Shown piece by piece: positions 1 through 11,918 of a DNA stretch of 64,000 bases. This stretch comes from Pempheris klunzingeri. Lineage: Eukaryota; Chordata; Actinopteri; Acropomatiformes; Pempheridae. The notes under the pieces are model-generated. The model was not told where the DNA came from. It saw only the letters and a list, made by a program, of their open reading frames with translations, and ran no database searches. The number at the start of each line of letters is the position of its first letter. Position 1 is the stretch's first letter. The position numbers and the translations under genes were made by a program. The stretch covers positions 26,654,828 through 26,718,827 of the forward strand of contig NC_092019.1 in NCBI RefSeq assembly GCF_042242105.1, given 5' to 3'.

Positions 1-54
1 ACAACATCTAAGCCTGTAGAGACCCTTCCAGATTCTCACCCAGCAATATCCAGA

Positions 55-845
55 AATACAGTTTTAGTCAAAAGTTTGGACACACCTTCTCATTCAATGG
101 TTTTTCTTTATTTCTACTATTTTCTACATAGTAGATTGATATTGAAGACATCAAAACTATGAAGGAACACATTTGGAATTATGTAGTAAACAAAAAAGTG
201 TTAAAGCAGAATATGTTTTATATTTTAGATTCTTCAATCACACTCTCCATCAGCTCCACAAGGTCATCACCTGGATGGTTTTCCAACAGTTTTGAAGGAG
301 CTCCCAGAGGTGCTGAGCTCATTGGCTGCCATACCATGCATTAGAGCAGTAGTGGAATAGAATCAATCCTTCCTCTGCACAACACAACTGATGGCAAGAA
401 ACTCCACAAAAGATCTCTTGACAAAGCACAAGTGTTAATGGAAAACCATCCAGGTGACGACCTCATGAAGCTGACTGAATGACGTCCCTCAATCAGAAGG
501 TCGGTGGTTTGACCCCGTGCTCCTCTGAGTGAGCATGTCAAGACACTGAACCCCAACCTGCTCCTGAAGCAGCAAACAGTCTCCTCCAGCTTCAGTCCTC
601 CTGTATGAATGATGTGTGAATGAGGATGTGATGTAAAAGTGCTTTAGTAGTCCAAGTGACTAGAAAGGTGCTGTACAGATACAGACCATTTACCATTTGA
701 AGAATGTCAAATATAAAACACATTCTGGGTCAACACTACATAATTCTACATCTTCAATATTAATCTACAATGTAGAAAAGAATGAAAATAGAGAAAAACC
801 ACTGAATGAGAAGGTGTGTATAAACCTTTGAGTGGTACTATAGGT
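55..845 (-). mobile_element. Internally deleted Tc1-like element
   Basis: The left end (from about 62) reads as a fish Tc1 inverted repeat containing TTTGGACACACCTTCTCATT. The right end (about 800-843) carries its inverted partner, AATGAGAAGGTGTGT. Between them, about 225-350 on the minus strand resembles the tail of a Tc1 transposase gene, but no intact transposase frame remains. A tRNA-derived SINE sits inside the element. Shorter pieces of the same family occur at 60886-61243 and 62195-62290. Confidence 0.75.
478..702 (+). mobile_element. tRNA-derived SINE, copy A (5'-truncated)
   Basis: This copy starts inside the tRNA-like head, with a degraded B-box-like stretch near 508-525. The body is shared with copies at 53955-54243 and 54855-55104: AAGACACTGAACCCCAAC, then CTAGAAAGGTGCTGTACAG, ending in CAGACCATTTACCATTT. 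It lies inside the Tc1 derivative, so it inserted after that element. Confidence 0.7.
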
Positions 846-1396
846 CACAACAATCAGCTGTGAATATGGTCAATGTGATGAGCGACATGATGTACAGCTG
901 GAGTTCAGACTTACATAAGAGTCTATGGAGACTCATTCAGTCCTCGTATTTGCAGTTGAGCCTGTCGATGTGGTAGAAACCCAGCATGTGTGCACACTGG
1001 CCACCTGTCCACAGGCTGACCTGCTCATATAGTTTAGGAGTTCTATATCCTGTCATGTATTAATGCTGACGTGTTTATTCCCCCCTGCTGCTTCTATAAC
1101 TCAGCCATTACATCAGGGTGAGTGAGATCTCAGCACCCGCTCCAGTGCTCACCCAGCAAAGTAACATTTTACCTTCAAACTGATGACTTGAGGAATGGAG
1201 TGACGAGGTGACGAGGAACAATGTTCCAGCGCTTCCAAAGCTACAGTGGTTCTCAATACCGAACCCTAGATGTGACAAGCTAGTGAGTTCTACTTTTTTT
1301 TTTTACTGACATGAAGCATCAACAAGCTCACTTCTAAACCGAAGGACCAATGACCTCCAATGTCCAATAACAGTCTGTGATGTGAATGACAAACAC

Positions 1397-1398
<2 letters not shown>

Positions 1399-1431
<33 letters not shown>
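1399..1431. repeat. (GT)16 microsatellite just downstream of the cnot10 exon 12 donor
   Basis: A pure GT run on the plus strand is read as (CA)n in the cnot10 pre-mRNA. It starts about 17 nt after the 5' splice site at 1447/1446, with a short GAGTGAGTGTGT spacer. CA-rich RNA next to a donor is a known hnRNP L target class. Confidence 0.9.
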
Positions 1432-1433
<2 letters not shown>

Positions 1434-1447
1434 TGAGTGTGTCACAC

Positions 1448-4400
1448 CTGCAGGCATCACTGTTCTCGCTGCCACTCTCGGTGCTTCCTGACTGACTGGA
1501 GCTCTTGGAGCTGTTCTCTGTCTTGGTGTCCTGCTGCTGGTGTTCAGGCAGCAGTAGCAGAGCGTTCCTCAGGCAGATGGCTGCAAACTCCATACTGGCT
1601 ACTGGAATAGCTGCTGACTGGCCTTCACTGTACACACACACACACACACACACAGGTTGTGAAAAAGCTCATCAGGCAGATATGAGCAGGACTGAGTACT
1701 AATTTGATATCAGCCAGTCACTGTTTTTAGTTTTAGTAGTAGTAGACTGTATAGTAGTAGAAATATATAAGACTATGTAGGAGCATGTCTTCTACACCAT
1801 CATATGTATTTCCCCATTTGACATAAAAGCATTAAAACACAAGTCTTAGAATTGGAAACATCAATCAATGGAAACATCCCATAGCTTCAGGTGATACGTG
1901 TGGGCAAACATACATAGATATTATCATCCATCACTTTTCTAATTTTGACTGACTACCATGTCCAGCTCTGAAGTTAAGCAAGACAACAACTGTTTCACTA
2001 TTTTTTAGATAAACAGCACGGTAACGGTGGTTACCATGGCGATGATGAATAAGCCAAACTGCCCTCTGCTGGGCAGTAAAGGTAAATGTCTCTAGTGTAC
2101 TGTGCAGAGGCGGAGGACACTGACCTGTAGGTAGAATTCTGGGTCGACTGGGACGCCAGGACAATCTTGCGATGGTAGCCCTGTCCGACAATAGACTGAA
2201 CTATACCTTTTTTACAAGGTAACCCTTTGCTCTCCTGTTCCGACCCCTGGAAACAAACACAGTGAGACCGTGAAATAAGGCTTATGTGCTTCTCTGTTCA
2301 CCTTTATAAAACTGTCTAGAAGGTACCATCAATTCAAGGTCACCTGGGAATCTATATACCAACACTGGAGTCGCTGCCACTGATATTGGTACCACCAAAC
2401 AATCATTGGATGCCAATCATTACAGAAGCAAAACCATTATCCTTAGATAATATTCCACTTTAAAGGTTCTCTATGGGACATTCTGAGCATCAACATTACA
2501 TTAATATAGCATGGTATGTTTGTGCATGTTGTGATTTGTTCAGTGAGAAAAGCCGAAGCACCAAACAAAGGAACCAGAGCTGCTGCCCAGCGACAGACTC
2601 CGCTAAGAGAACCAACGACCTGAGATGTCGTACAGAGAACCTTTAAGTGAAAAGGACATGTTCTTATTGCTCCTCCATCCAGAACTTAATACACTTGTTG
2701 GAAATTCATTTAGGAAACTCAATTCAGAATCCACATGGGTGAAGTCATACCCCCTTGTTAGCAGAGATGCAGCACTCGGCGAGCCGCAGCCACAGGCGAG
2801 GGTTGGAGTGGTAGACCTGCACCGCCTCCATCAGGCACTCAAATGCTGCCAAAGGCCTGCCGATGTGCAGCAGCTGAATACCACAGTTATATAGCAGCTC
2901 ATAGCGCTTGTTGGCTAGTAGAGCACACATGGGGATACCTGTGAACTTCTTAGCTGGTTAATGAAAGAAACGACAAAAAAAAGGGGGCTTGTTACTATTA
3001 GAGACACACATGTTCACAATACATCGTCCAAACTGGAACAGGTCAAACTGAAGCTCACACTTTCCACCATAAGACAGCATGGGGAAGCACTTAACTGAAC
3101 GATTCTCACTTTTTTGAAAAGTTACAAATAATTGAAAATATAATATAGTTCATCAAATAATACTAAACATAGGAATAAAGAATATATGCTCTATATTCAT
3201 TGGGCCTCACTGGTACTCAGGCCCAGACTTGTGGACTTTTAAAGCAACTTCACACAAATGCAAAAATCCTATTTTCTAACTTCCCTAAAGTGGGATCTCC
3301 CCATGCACATAGTTTAGATTTCTAAGCAGCCCTCACACTGGAATTGAATGGAGTTTAGTTAATGGAGCTCAGATTATTTAGACCTGAGAGACAACTAAAA
3401 GCAAAGCTATCAGCACAGAGGACCACCAGAGGAGTGAACATGTTTTAATTGACTTAAATGATGATTTAGATTCAGTGATTTCAGTGGATACCAATGGAAA
3501 AGTGTCCATGTTAATAAGGCATATTTTGATTATGGAAATGTTCCAAGAATAGTAGAATAAAGAGCAGTGAGGAGAGGATTATTGCTGCAGTGGTGGATTG
3601 AAATATTTCTTTGGCTAGGTTGATGTGAAGCCCAGTCATGATGGAATCCAATGTTACTACTGTTAATCCGAGATGAACAGACCTGTGGTCCTCTGAGAAA
3701 GAGCAAGCTACAAACTTCTTACATCCACCTGACATCCAAGCCTACAGGAGGTGAGTGCTTGATAAGATGAATTAGAAGAGGTATCACTGGAAATCTTAGC
3801 AGATTGAGGAGAGAGTGCTTGCTGTGACCCACATTGACCGTTGCTGCCGTCTCCCAGCTGTGCGCAGGTGTGGTCATTCTCTTGCAGCGCCTTCTTGAAG
3901 TAGAAAATGCCTAGGTTATGTTTCCCCATTGCAAAGTGAATGCAGCCCAGATTGTTCCAGAACATACATCGAACACATTCACCTGAATGAGACAATCAGA
4001 GCACACAATCCATCAACTGTAAACAGGTTACAGGTTACAGGTTACAGGTACATCTCAAACTAAGACACGGTTTGGAAGCAGCAGTGAGCTAATGATGATT
4101 CATTAACAGTCTGAATCAGGGCAAGTCAAACCAAAACTACTGCATGGCTTTTTGACACCACGCATACTAGGGGAAGCCACCAGTCTTGAGGGATTCAGTA
4201 GTTGTCACCTGTCTTGATGGGTCCAGGGTGCTCTGCAATGTTGGAGCTGTTCAACAGCTTCACTGCTTTCCGGTAGTTTCCTCTCAGGTACTCAAAATTA
4301 CTCTTAAGGAAGAGTGAGGATGCAGACTAGTGGAGGGGACAGGAAACACAGGTCAGAGAACCAGGAGAGGGGACGTCCACCCCCTCCCTGGTTGGTAACG

Positions 4401-4834
4401 ACACAGACACACTAACAGACAGCTGTGAGTACAGCCCTTTTACAGTTTGAACTGATAACATCCCCTTGATAGTGACTGTTGGGTTATTAACATGGTAATA
4501 CTGATGCCTCCATGAAATACACACACACACACACTCTACATAGATCGTACAGTATAAATGACATTTCAGTCAAAACACTAACGCTACATTCACACACTGA
4601 TGGGGGGGGCCATCATCAAGGTGTTCTGCTCATCGGGGGGGGGGGGCATTTACACACATACACATACACATGAATACACCGCAGCACCACTTTGAGAGCA
4701 CACTCTACTTCTACTGACACTACTGTGTCTGCTTGTACCACCAGACACACCAGACAGTTACGGTGAAAGACCTGGTAATAAATTAAATTTAATGACTCCA
4801 TGACCAAGAGATTTTTTTTTTTTCACCCAAGTGG

Positions 4835-4868
<34 letters not shown>

Positions 4869-7800
4869 TATTTTTACTTCTACTCTAATTCTAAAAAGTA
4901 AAATGCCCTTTAAGGTGCTGTTTTTGCATACTGCATACCATTGGTTATATCTCCTCCCCTTAAAGCAAGTGATGCCATCAGCACCCCCACATGTATGCAA
5001 CACTTTAAATGATGTTCAGCAGCAGAAAGAAAGCGGTGTGCTTCAGTCCTCAGCTTTCTCAGCATTTCGTCATGTGATTCATGAATCAATCTTCTGCTGC
5101 CGCTCATTATTAAAAGTGCTACATACTCACTGGGAGTGCTGACCACTCCATTTGCTCATTTCTGAGTTTTTATTCAGCACTCTTTAAACTGCAGATATTC
5201 GAGTTGAGCATGCCGTGTCTTCGAGCACATCCCCTCCCCTTCACTGTTTGAACAAGCTGATGAAATAATACCAACAATGAGACTCACATTGCCTGCTGTG
5301 TTCATCACTGATTTGATCTCCCTTTTACAGGCCTTGGAGGATTTCATCTGAATGTAGGCTCTCACTTTGTACTGTAAAGGAAACACCAGTCAGGCACAGT
5401 CAGCGGATGAGACTGAAACAGGGAACAATGGATGTTAAAATCTATGAGCTCTTGCCTGATGCATCTTTGATTTGGCTGCCTCAATCATGGCGGTGAACTC
5501 TGCCTTCTGGTTTGCTCCATCTTTGTTTGAACTATTGCTCTGGAAACAAGCACAGCACTCAGTAAGGCGTGAACTGTATGTTAAATCTGTGTTTCTTAGT
5601 GGACGTAAGCCATTGCTGAAGTGTCTTAAACCTGCATTCTTTCTAATGTCCAGGAGAAACAGAAGTCTGATTGGATGGAAGTCTATGAGAAAATTAGCTG
5701 ACTTCTCACCTCGTTCATTCAGTAAATGATGGTCCCATTTAGAGGAATGCAGGGTATGCTTTAGGACAGGGCTACCTTGTGACTAACCAATCAGAGGCGA
5801 TCTTTGTGGAATGAATGTCACTTCTGGCTCCATGGCGATGCCCATAAAGCCAAAAACAAGGCGTCAAAACAGCCAAGAGGTCACCGCTGATATGTCTACT
5901 TCTTATATACAGTCTGGTTTTTTTTTTTAAAGTAATCCTCCAATGCTCAATTACAACAGGGTGGAAGTAAAATATGTGAGGCAAACATCTCAAACTTCTG
6001 TTTCTCTTTGTGTTGGACTTCTTTAGTGATTTAACACAAGCAATAAGGTTGTTAACCAACATGTTACCATAAAACATTTTCTTCTAATGACAATGTAGTG
6101 TGCTGGGGTACCTCTCCTTTGCCATTCCTGCTGCTTCCTTGTACAGACAGTTTGTCCAGTACAGCCAGCAGATGGAGGGCCTTCTCTGGCTGGAAGGTGA
6201 GCAGGTACAGATCCACCAGCAGGAAGCAGACAGCCTGAGCAAACTTCTCTTCTAGGACAAATAACACAATGACTCCATGCCAAGCTCAAGGTTGACACAT
6301 GAACCCTTACAAAATATCAATATATCAATATATACTATGGACTAACTCCTGCAGAGAAACAGGACCGTCGTCAAGACAACCAATCTCTTTCCAGTGGTAC
6401 TGTTGATGCTAGCCTCTCAAAATCATGGTCACCTTTCCCATTAACCCCGTCTCTTTACACATTAAAGCAACCACTACTACTACATGCACACTCAATTTAG
6501 ATGTGTTTAAATCCTTTGAGCCAGCTCCAAGTCAAGTTTCCTGTGTGTATTAGGTCATGGAAACATTGGCTTGCAGAACCATGTTATGATATCCATTACT
6601 CACATCAGTGTGGTGGGCTACAGAAGGTTAAACCACACACAGCACAGCTTTCTGCCTTCAAACTCAAGTCAAGTCTCCAGGCAGATGAGTTCAAATAGTC
6701 CACAATTTTGCCAACTCTATTTATTAATTCAATTAAGAATGATTATTTTGTGCCATGTAAAACATAATTTACCTTCATGTTATTAATGTATTCAGTATCA
6801 AACCCTTTCTGATAACACGGGGGGTGAGACAAGTCCCTCATAATCACTAGCTCTGTATATTTTTGTCCTTGATAAATGACTTAAAATGCCAATCAAAACT
6901 ACTATGGATCATCTGTTGATCAACTAAGTGACAATCTAGTTTACTTTAATGAAACCCATGTGAAGCACCACAACATACCAAATGGTTCCAGAAACTGGTA
7001 CAGTCTCTCTCCAATGGAGATGGCTTCAGAGTACTGTCGCATATGATAGTGGATGATGGCTTGATTATAGTACAGCAAGCTGTTTTCAACATCGTCCAGC
7101 CCATCAATGTCCTCTGCTGATGTGTGAACCTGAAAGATGAGGATAGAACGATCCATGAAATCCAAGACATCACGAAGACGCAAGGTGCTGTTTGTCAACC
7201 GTTCTCTGAAGACAAATTCAACATGTGCTCAAAACATGGGAAAATTATGACCCACATTTCAGCAGTTACCTGGTTCTTCATTGCCATCAGAGTCTGCTTC
7301 AGAGTTCCTGTGGTAGTTTGACCGCTTTTGTAAAACTCTACGACAGCTTTATTCATGGCGATCTTGTAGTCCTCTCTGTTGAGCTCCTGCAAGGCTTCAA
7401 GGTGTTTGAAAGACTCGTCGTACTTCCCAGCCTGTAAGCAGCACAGGGGCAAAAATGTACAACATGCAGTCTGCAATTTGCAAAATGACAGAATTTCCCC
7501 TTACATTCACTTTGAAATCTTATCAAAACAAGCTCCATGCTTGTTGCCAATGCAGGAGCATGCAAGAGACCTGTAATACTAACAAGTTTCCACAATTGTG
7601 AAAATCACTAGTAAAACATGGTACGGTCACTGTCATTTTCAACATGATCTCTCATAAAAACAGACCCCGAGTCAGTGAATGCAGCATGGACACGTTCATG
7701 TGACCTGGTAGAAACGTCAGACAGAGGCTGTGGGCACTGTAAGTAACTCTGAGTTCAACTGCTCTTGTACAGTTCTGTTTTTATTGATATTCTTCTTTTT

Positions 7801-10717
7801 TCAAATATGCTTCTGATTATTTTTTTAAACTTACCTCAGTTTGTCTGTGCTTATATCTGTCCGTGTGCTGTTGTTAAACCTACATTTCCTCTCTAAGGAT
7901 CAATTATGGCTTATATTAAAATGACTAATTTGCCATCACTGGCTTTACAATCTGTATAACAAGGGTCTGTACGACACCCTCTATCCTTACATCCTCGATT
8001 CAGACAAGGACAAACTCTGTAAAAAACCTTCAATGGTGAAAACAACGGAAGAAACCTTAGGAAGAGAAACAGAGGAGGGATCTCCCTTCCAGGACCACAG
8101 ACATGAAACAGATGTTTGTACAGAACAGATCAATGTAAAATTACAGTAAGGACGATCAGGACCTTCATTTTCCTGAATCGTTGGGTCTCTCTCTTAATCA
8201 AAGAGTTTGATCTAGACCTGCTCTTTATATAAAGCGTCTTGAGATAACACTTGTATAAATAAAGATTGATTGACTGATAATACAATTCTGTTTATAAAGC
8301 CTTGATTGTGGGCTAGTTGTGGGCTAGTTCTAAGACAGCTTAGCCTGGATTGTTTTTACCCTGGCTGCTAGTGCTAGTTGGCCACCACAGCTGCAGCTAT
8401 CTACACCATGGCTGTCGGCACTCACTGCTACAGGACAACAGCCAACAGGATGGTCAGGATGTTAAGGACAAGGATGAGCTAAACCCGGGCTTTTCTTCCA
8501 TTGCCACCTCTCAAGCTACACAGATCTCTACTCTGGGCTCCTACTGCTGCAGCTTCATAGCCGTAAGCTCGTCACAAGCGCTTAGCCTCTGCCAACCACT
8601 GGAGGAGAGGCAGTCCTTTCTGCAGATGCTGTGGCTTTGGGGGATGACATGTGGACTATCATTGAGGCCAAACCCTCAACCACTTTGCCTTGAATTAGCC
8701 ATCCTCTCTTTCCTGCAGAGCTTCCACGGGAGGTTCCATGGAAACGCACTAGTTCTGCCCTGCCGCTACTGGACTGTGCTCTCCCAACTGGACTGTTGCT
8801 GCACCTCTGGACTTTTCCGTTGCCACTCTCCCTGGCCGCCTGCCTTCCGTCTAAACTTCACTGTGTCGCCCACGTGCTGTGCTCCCTGTCAGCTCCTCTA
8901 TGACTAAAAAGTTGGCTGAATGGGAAGAACAAGGTCCGAGCCATCAGCACATATGCCCTGCCAGTCATCAGATACCCCTCCGGTATAAAAAAGTGGGCCG
9001 AAGGAGGAGATAGAGGCCACTGATGTCAAAACAAGGAGTGTTTCATCCCAAGTCCTGTTCACTAAACAGGGCGAGGGAGGTGGAGGACTGGTGAGCGTGG
9101 GAGCCACTGTCCACGACAAAACAATCAAGATCTAGAGATGCATCAGGAAGATGGCCCCCGAAGATGAGCTGCTGAGTAAATGCCTCAGGCAGCAGAAACC
9201 CGATGAAGCAGAAGAGGAGGATGAACCTTCCTGGAGGGACAAGACCCTCCACAGCATATACCACTGACAGAAGAAGTGGCTGATAAAGAAATCCTACCAG
9301 TGGCTAGAAAAAAAGGCTTGGTTAAAAGACAGCACAGAAACAGGCACAAGAGGCACGTAGCACAAGATCAGTAGAGACGGGTTTCTCCCACACCGGGTGG
9401 TAGAAGAAGGGGATTTTTTTTTTCTTTCCTTTCTAGTAAGTTCGACTACTCAAAGCTCTTTTACATTAAATCCCCATTAACTGTACATGACTATAAATAA
9501 CTGTATATATTGTTTGATTTGATTTTATTCTATTCTTAATGGAATTGTCTGCACACATTTCTGTGTGTGCAGCATGAAGGGACTACACCTTACATTTCAT
9601 TGCCCAACCCTGAGTTCTAAATGACCTTGATAGAGCAGAGAACAGAGAAAACTGGACTTGACTTTCTGAGTATTAGGAAAAGAGGAAAGGAGATCATTTA
9701 CCGAAAAAGCTTCATATGCACTGGCTGCCACTTCTTTTTCTTGATCTGTCATTCCAGGGGATGATGAGCTGTCATGCTTTGACTCGTGTTGTTCTGCTTA
9801 AAATGAAAACAATTTAAAAAGTCAAACTCACATAACATTTGTCTCCATCCAAGGTCACTCAGTAGTCACTTTATTGTGTACAGCTGTTGTGTCATGGATA
9901 GGACCCGCCTTTGCACCTCAAACAAAGTGGTTTTGTCAAGACATGGATAAAGGAAGGCGCTGAAAACTTCTGGTAGAGATTCTGCTAGCATCACACAGTG
10001 CTGATTTGTCACCTTCACATGCATGCGGCAAATCTCCTGTTTCACCAAATCCCAAAGGTGCTCTGCTCATTGGTGGACGCAGCTTGAGATGAGGTGTTCT
10101 TTGTGATTTGGTATGTTATCCTGCTTGAAGTAGCCTTTAGAAGACGGGTACACGATGGCCATGAAGAGATACACATGGCCAGCAACAATACTCAGCTAGG
10201 CTGTGGCATTTAAACTACGATGTGATGATCTACATACAAAGAGAGGATGGGATTCTGTCCACCATCACGGATTTTGACATGCTCTTTGTACTGTCCTAGT
10301 TCTTTAATATTGGGGCCAGTTTAGGCCGGTGCAAGTAATGACGTAGATCAATTAGCCTAATGTGTGCAGAGAAAACATTCCCCACACTATTACATCAACA
10401 GTGTCAGTCTGAAGCTTTGACACAAGGCAGGATGAATCCACGGATTAATGTTGTTTACAACATGACCCCACAAATCGACATTCATCAGACCAGAGGACGT
10501 TTCTAAACCTCTAATGCCCTTTTTGGGAGACTGTGCCCACTGTAGTTTTAGGTTCCTGCTGCTAGCTGACAGGAGTGGAGCCTCCTTAAGGTTAATGTCT
10601 TTCTGCTCACCACTGGTGTTACATGATTATATGAGCAACCACCAGTCAGCTCATGCTGCTCTGATCTCACCAACATAAGTGCCACTCTCCGGATGTCTTC
10701 TGTAAACCTTAGAGACT

Positions 10718-10784
<67 letters not shown>

Positions 10785-11918
10785 AGCATGTTTGAACGCT
10801 TTTAAGCATCGTCTTGCTGCCACCTGCTCGGCTGGCTGAATCTCTGCATTAACAAGCAGGTGTGCAGGTGGACTGGATCAGGTGTGTGTGCAGGTGGACT
10901 GGATCAGGTGTGTGTGCAGGTGGACTGGATCAGGTGTGTGTGCAGGTGGACTGGATCAGGTGTGTGTGTAGGTGGACTGGATCAGGTGTGTGTGCAGGTG
11001 GACTGGATCAGGTGTGTGTGTAGGTGGACTGGATCAGGTGTGTGTGCAGGTGGACTGGATCAGAGGTGTGCAGGTGGACTGGATCAGGTGTGTGTGCAGG
11101 TGGACTGGATCAGGTGGACTGGATCAGGTGTGTGTGCAGGTGGACTGGATCAGGTGTGTGTGCAGGTGGACTGGATCAGGTGTGTGTGTAGGTGGACTGG
11201 ATCAGGTGTGTGTGCATCAGGTGTGTGTGCAGGTGGACTGGATCAGGTGTGTGTGCAGGTGGACTGGATCAGGTGGCCACTGAGATGCAGAGCGTTGAGA
11301 GCCTAATTCGAAAATGTTATAGCCTCACTCTGACATTTCATTTCCTTTAAAAGTCGCCACGATTCCTCTTCAAGTCAGAATGCATTTAATCTAGAATGTA
11401 AAATGTATTTAGTAACTAGTTGAGGCGGGTAACGTTACCTGTTAACGTTACCTGTTAACGTTACCGGTTAACGTCAGTTGTCACTGTTAGCAGCAGCGCG
11501 TGAGGCTAATGACAGACTCTTACTGCTAGCTGTGTTATAAGCACGCTGAATTTACAGGGAGAGCTCTCGGCGTTAATGCTGGAAGTGTTGAGGCGTGTTT
11601 GAGTCCATCATGTTCAGGGAGACACCTGCAATGATTCTGAATGAAGTTTTCCTGAACGTGTCTTCAGGCAACATGCACCCAGGCTAACAGGCTAGGCTAA
11701 CGTGTCCTCTGACAGGGTTCACTACAGCTACAGACAGGAAACCCTCATTTTCAACGGAGCAGTACATGAGTGATTCTCTTCAATGCTCCGTAGCAGTTAC
11801 TAATTCCACAATTTGCATTAAAAGGGCACCTATTCCAGGAGTTAAAGCTAGCTTCGATTGACCACAACTAGCTACCCCGCTAGGGCTAGCTGACACACTC
11901 ACCTGTGTTTTCTGCCAT
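1448..11918 (-). CDS. cnot10: CCR4-NOT transcription complex subunit 10 (5' twelve coding exons; 3' end off the left edge)
   Basis: CNOT10 is a TPR-like helical-repeat scaffold of the CCR4-NOT deadenylase; with CNOT11 it docks on the CNOT1 N-terminus in the cytoplasm. Coding exons in transcript order: 11903-11918, 9702-9793, 7270-7431, 6979-7129, 6112-6251, 5456-5539, 5288-5371, 4209-4326, 3839-3982, 2751-2953, 2125-2246, 1448-1627. They give 498 codons plus 2 nt, and phases agree at every junction. Family-diagnostic peptides include [16 protein letters not shown] (exon 4), [15 protein letters not shown] (exon 5), [18 protein letters not shown] (exon 7), [14 protein letters not shown] (exon 9) and [20 protein letters not shown] (exon 10). 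Exon 12 ends in a Ser-rich low-complexity stretch. The start ATG (11918-11916) opens MAENTEQHE, much like the family N-terminus. The intron between exons 6 and 7 is GC-AG (5372-5455). The C-terminal third was looked for at 1-1447 and is absent, so the gene continues leftward. The end of exon 9 is the least certain boundary. Confidence 0.95.
1632..1654. repeat. (CA)n microsatellite forming the cnot10 exon 12 acceptor tract
   Basis: Read on the minus strand this is about 11 TG units followed directly by TACAG at the exon 12 acceptor, so a (UG)n run stands where a polypyrimidine tract is expected. It is complementary to the (CA)n run on the other side of the exon. Confidence 0.9.
4600..4866. repeat. 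Homopolymer cluster in cnot10 intron 7 (G8, G12, T12, T30)
   Basis: Plus-strand G runs near 4601-4608 and 4635-4646 are followed by T runs at 4812-4823 and 4837-4866. They fall in the intron between exons 7 and 8. The 30-T run could be the tail of a minus-strand retroposed sequence, but no element body could be recognised beside it. Confidence 0.6.
7980..8280 (+). repeat. Dispersed LINE-like 3' tail ending in (GATT)n
   Basis: This contains GGAAGAAACCTTAGGAAGAG, then TCGTTGGGTCTCTCTCTTAA, and ends AATAAAGATTGATTGACTGA. Two closely similar copies lie at 62575-62795 (plus) and 59125-59310 (minus), with a shorter relative at 26072-26150 (minus). The shared AATAAAGATTGATTG terminus suggests the 3' end of an L2-like LINE or a SINE that uses its tail. 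It lies in cnot10 intron 2. Confidence 0.65.
8350..8907 (+). other. Open reading frame of 185 codons in cnot10 intron 2, unrecognised
   Basis: An open frame in the plus direction, antisense to cnot10, with high Ser, Leu and Cys content and no domain I recognise. It ends next to a clear LINE fragment at 8905-9400. It is most likely non-coding or part of an old retroelement. No splice or promoter support is visible. Confidence 0.2.
8905..9400 (+). mobile_element. Degraded non-LTR retrotransposon ORF, C-terminal part
   Basis: Across shifted frames the plus strand gives peptides typical of a fish LINE polyprotein C-terminal region: [51 protein letters not shown] and [17 protein letters not shown]. 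Stops (for example at 9134-9136) and frameshifts break it. The clade is uncertain; the layout resembles R2/R4-like elements. It sits in cnot10 intron 2 on the opposite strand. Confidence 0.65.
9855..10560 (-). mobile_element. Degraded Tc1/mariner-type transposon remnant
   Basis: The left end includes CAGTAGTCACTTTATTGTGT, like the common fish mariner terminus (addition of TTATT/AATAAAGTGG). The minus strand gives broken pieces that fit a transposase, including a stretch reading through GGATAACATACC near 10108-10128 and CATTAATCCGTGGATTCATC near 10430-10450. Frames are disrupted and only a 60-codon open piece remains at 9866-10048. Lies in cnot10 intron 1. Confidence 0.5.
10719..10782. repeat. 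(GT)n microsatellite, about 32 units
   Basis: A near-pure GT run in cnot10 intron 1, about 80 bp from the 26-bp minisatellite that follows. Length polymorphism is expected. Confidence 0.95.
10860..11275. repeat. 26-bp minisatellite, 16 copies of the core
   Basis: The core TGGACTGGATCA occurs 16 times. The full unit is GTGTGTGTGCAGGTGGACTG followed by GATCAG, with truncated units near 11063-11075, 11110-11122 and 11213-11220. Some copies have GTAGG in place of GCAGG. The array lies in cnot10 intron 1, ending about 630 bp inside the start codon. Two long overlapping open frames across it arise from the repeat and are not genes. Confidence 0.95.
11429..11475. repeat. Short tandem of GTTAACGTTACC units
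   Basis: About four 12-bp units, each carrying a GTTAAC and an AACGTT palindrome, in cnot10 intron 1 about 430 bp from the first exon. Function unknown. Confidence 0.8.

Noticed and set aside
1303-1653. Long minus-strand frame treated as one exon of cnot10
   Set aside because: Only 1448-1627 fits the family; beyond that it reads through the two flanking microsatellites (poly-Thr-His and Cys-Val), so the splice sites were used instead.
4910-5146. 78-codon minus frame as an extra cnot10 exon
   Set aside because: Exons 7 and 8 join in phase with conserved sequence, leaving no place for it, and its peptide has no family similarity.
8350-8907. 185-codon plus frame as a host gene
   Set aside because: No recognisable domain, no splice sites, and it adjoins a LINE fragment; listed only as an unrecognised frame of low confidence.
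10860-11306. 148-codon Cys/Gly/Trp-rich repeat protein in cnot10 intron 1
   Set aside because: The 26-bp unit cycles through all three frames and simply happens to lack stops. Three overlapping frames are open, which shows it is composition, not coding.
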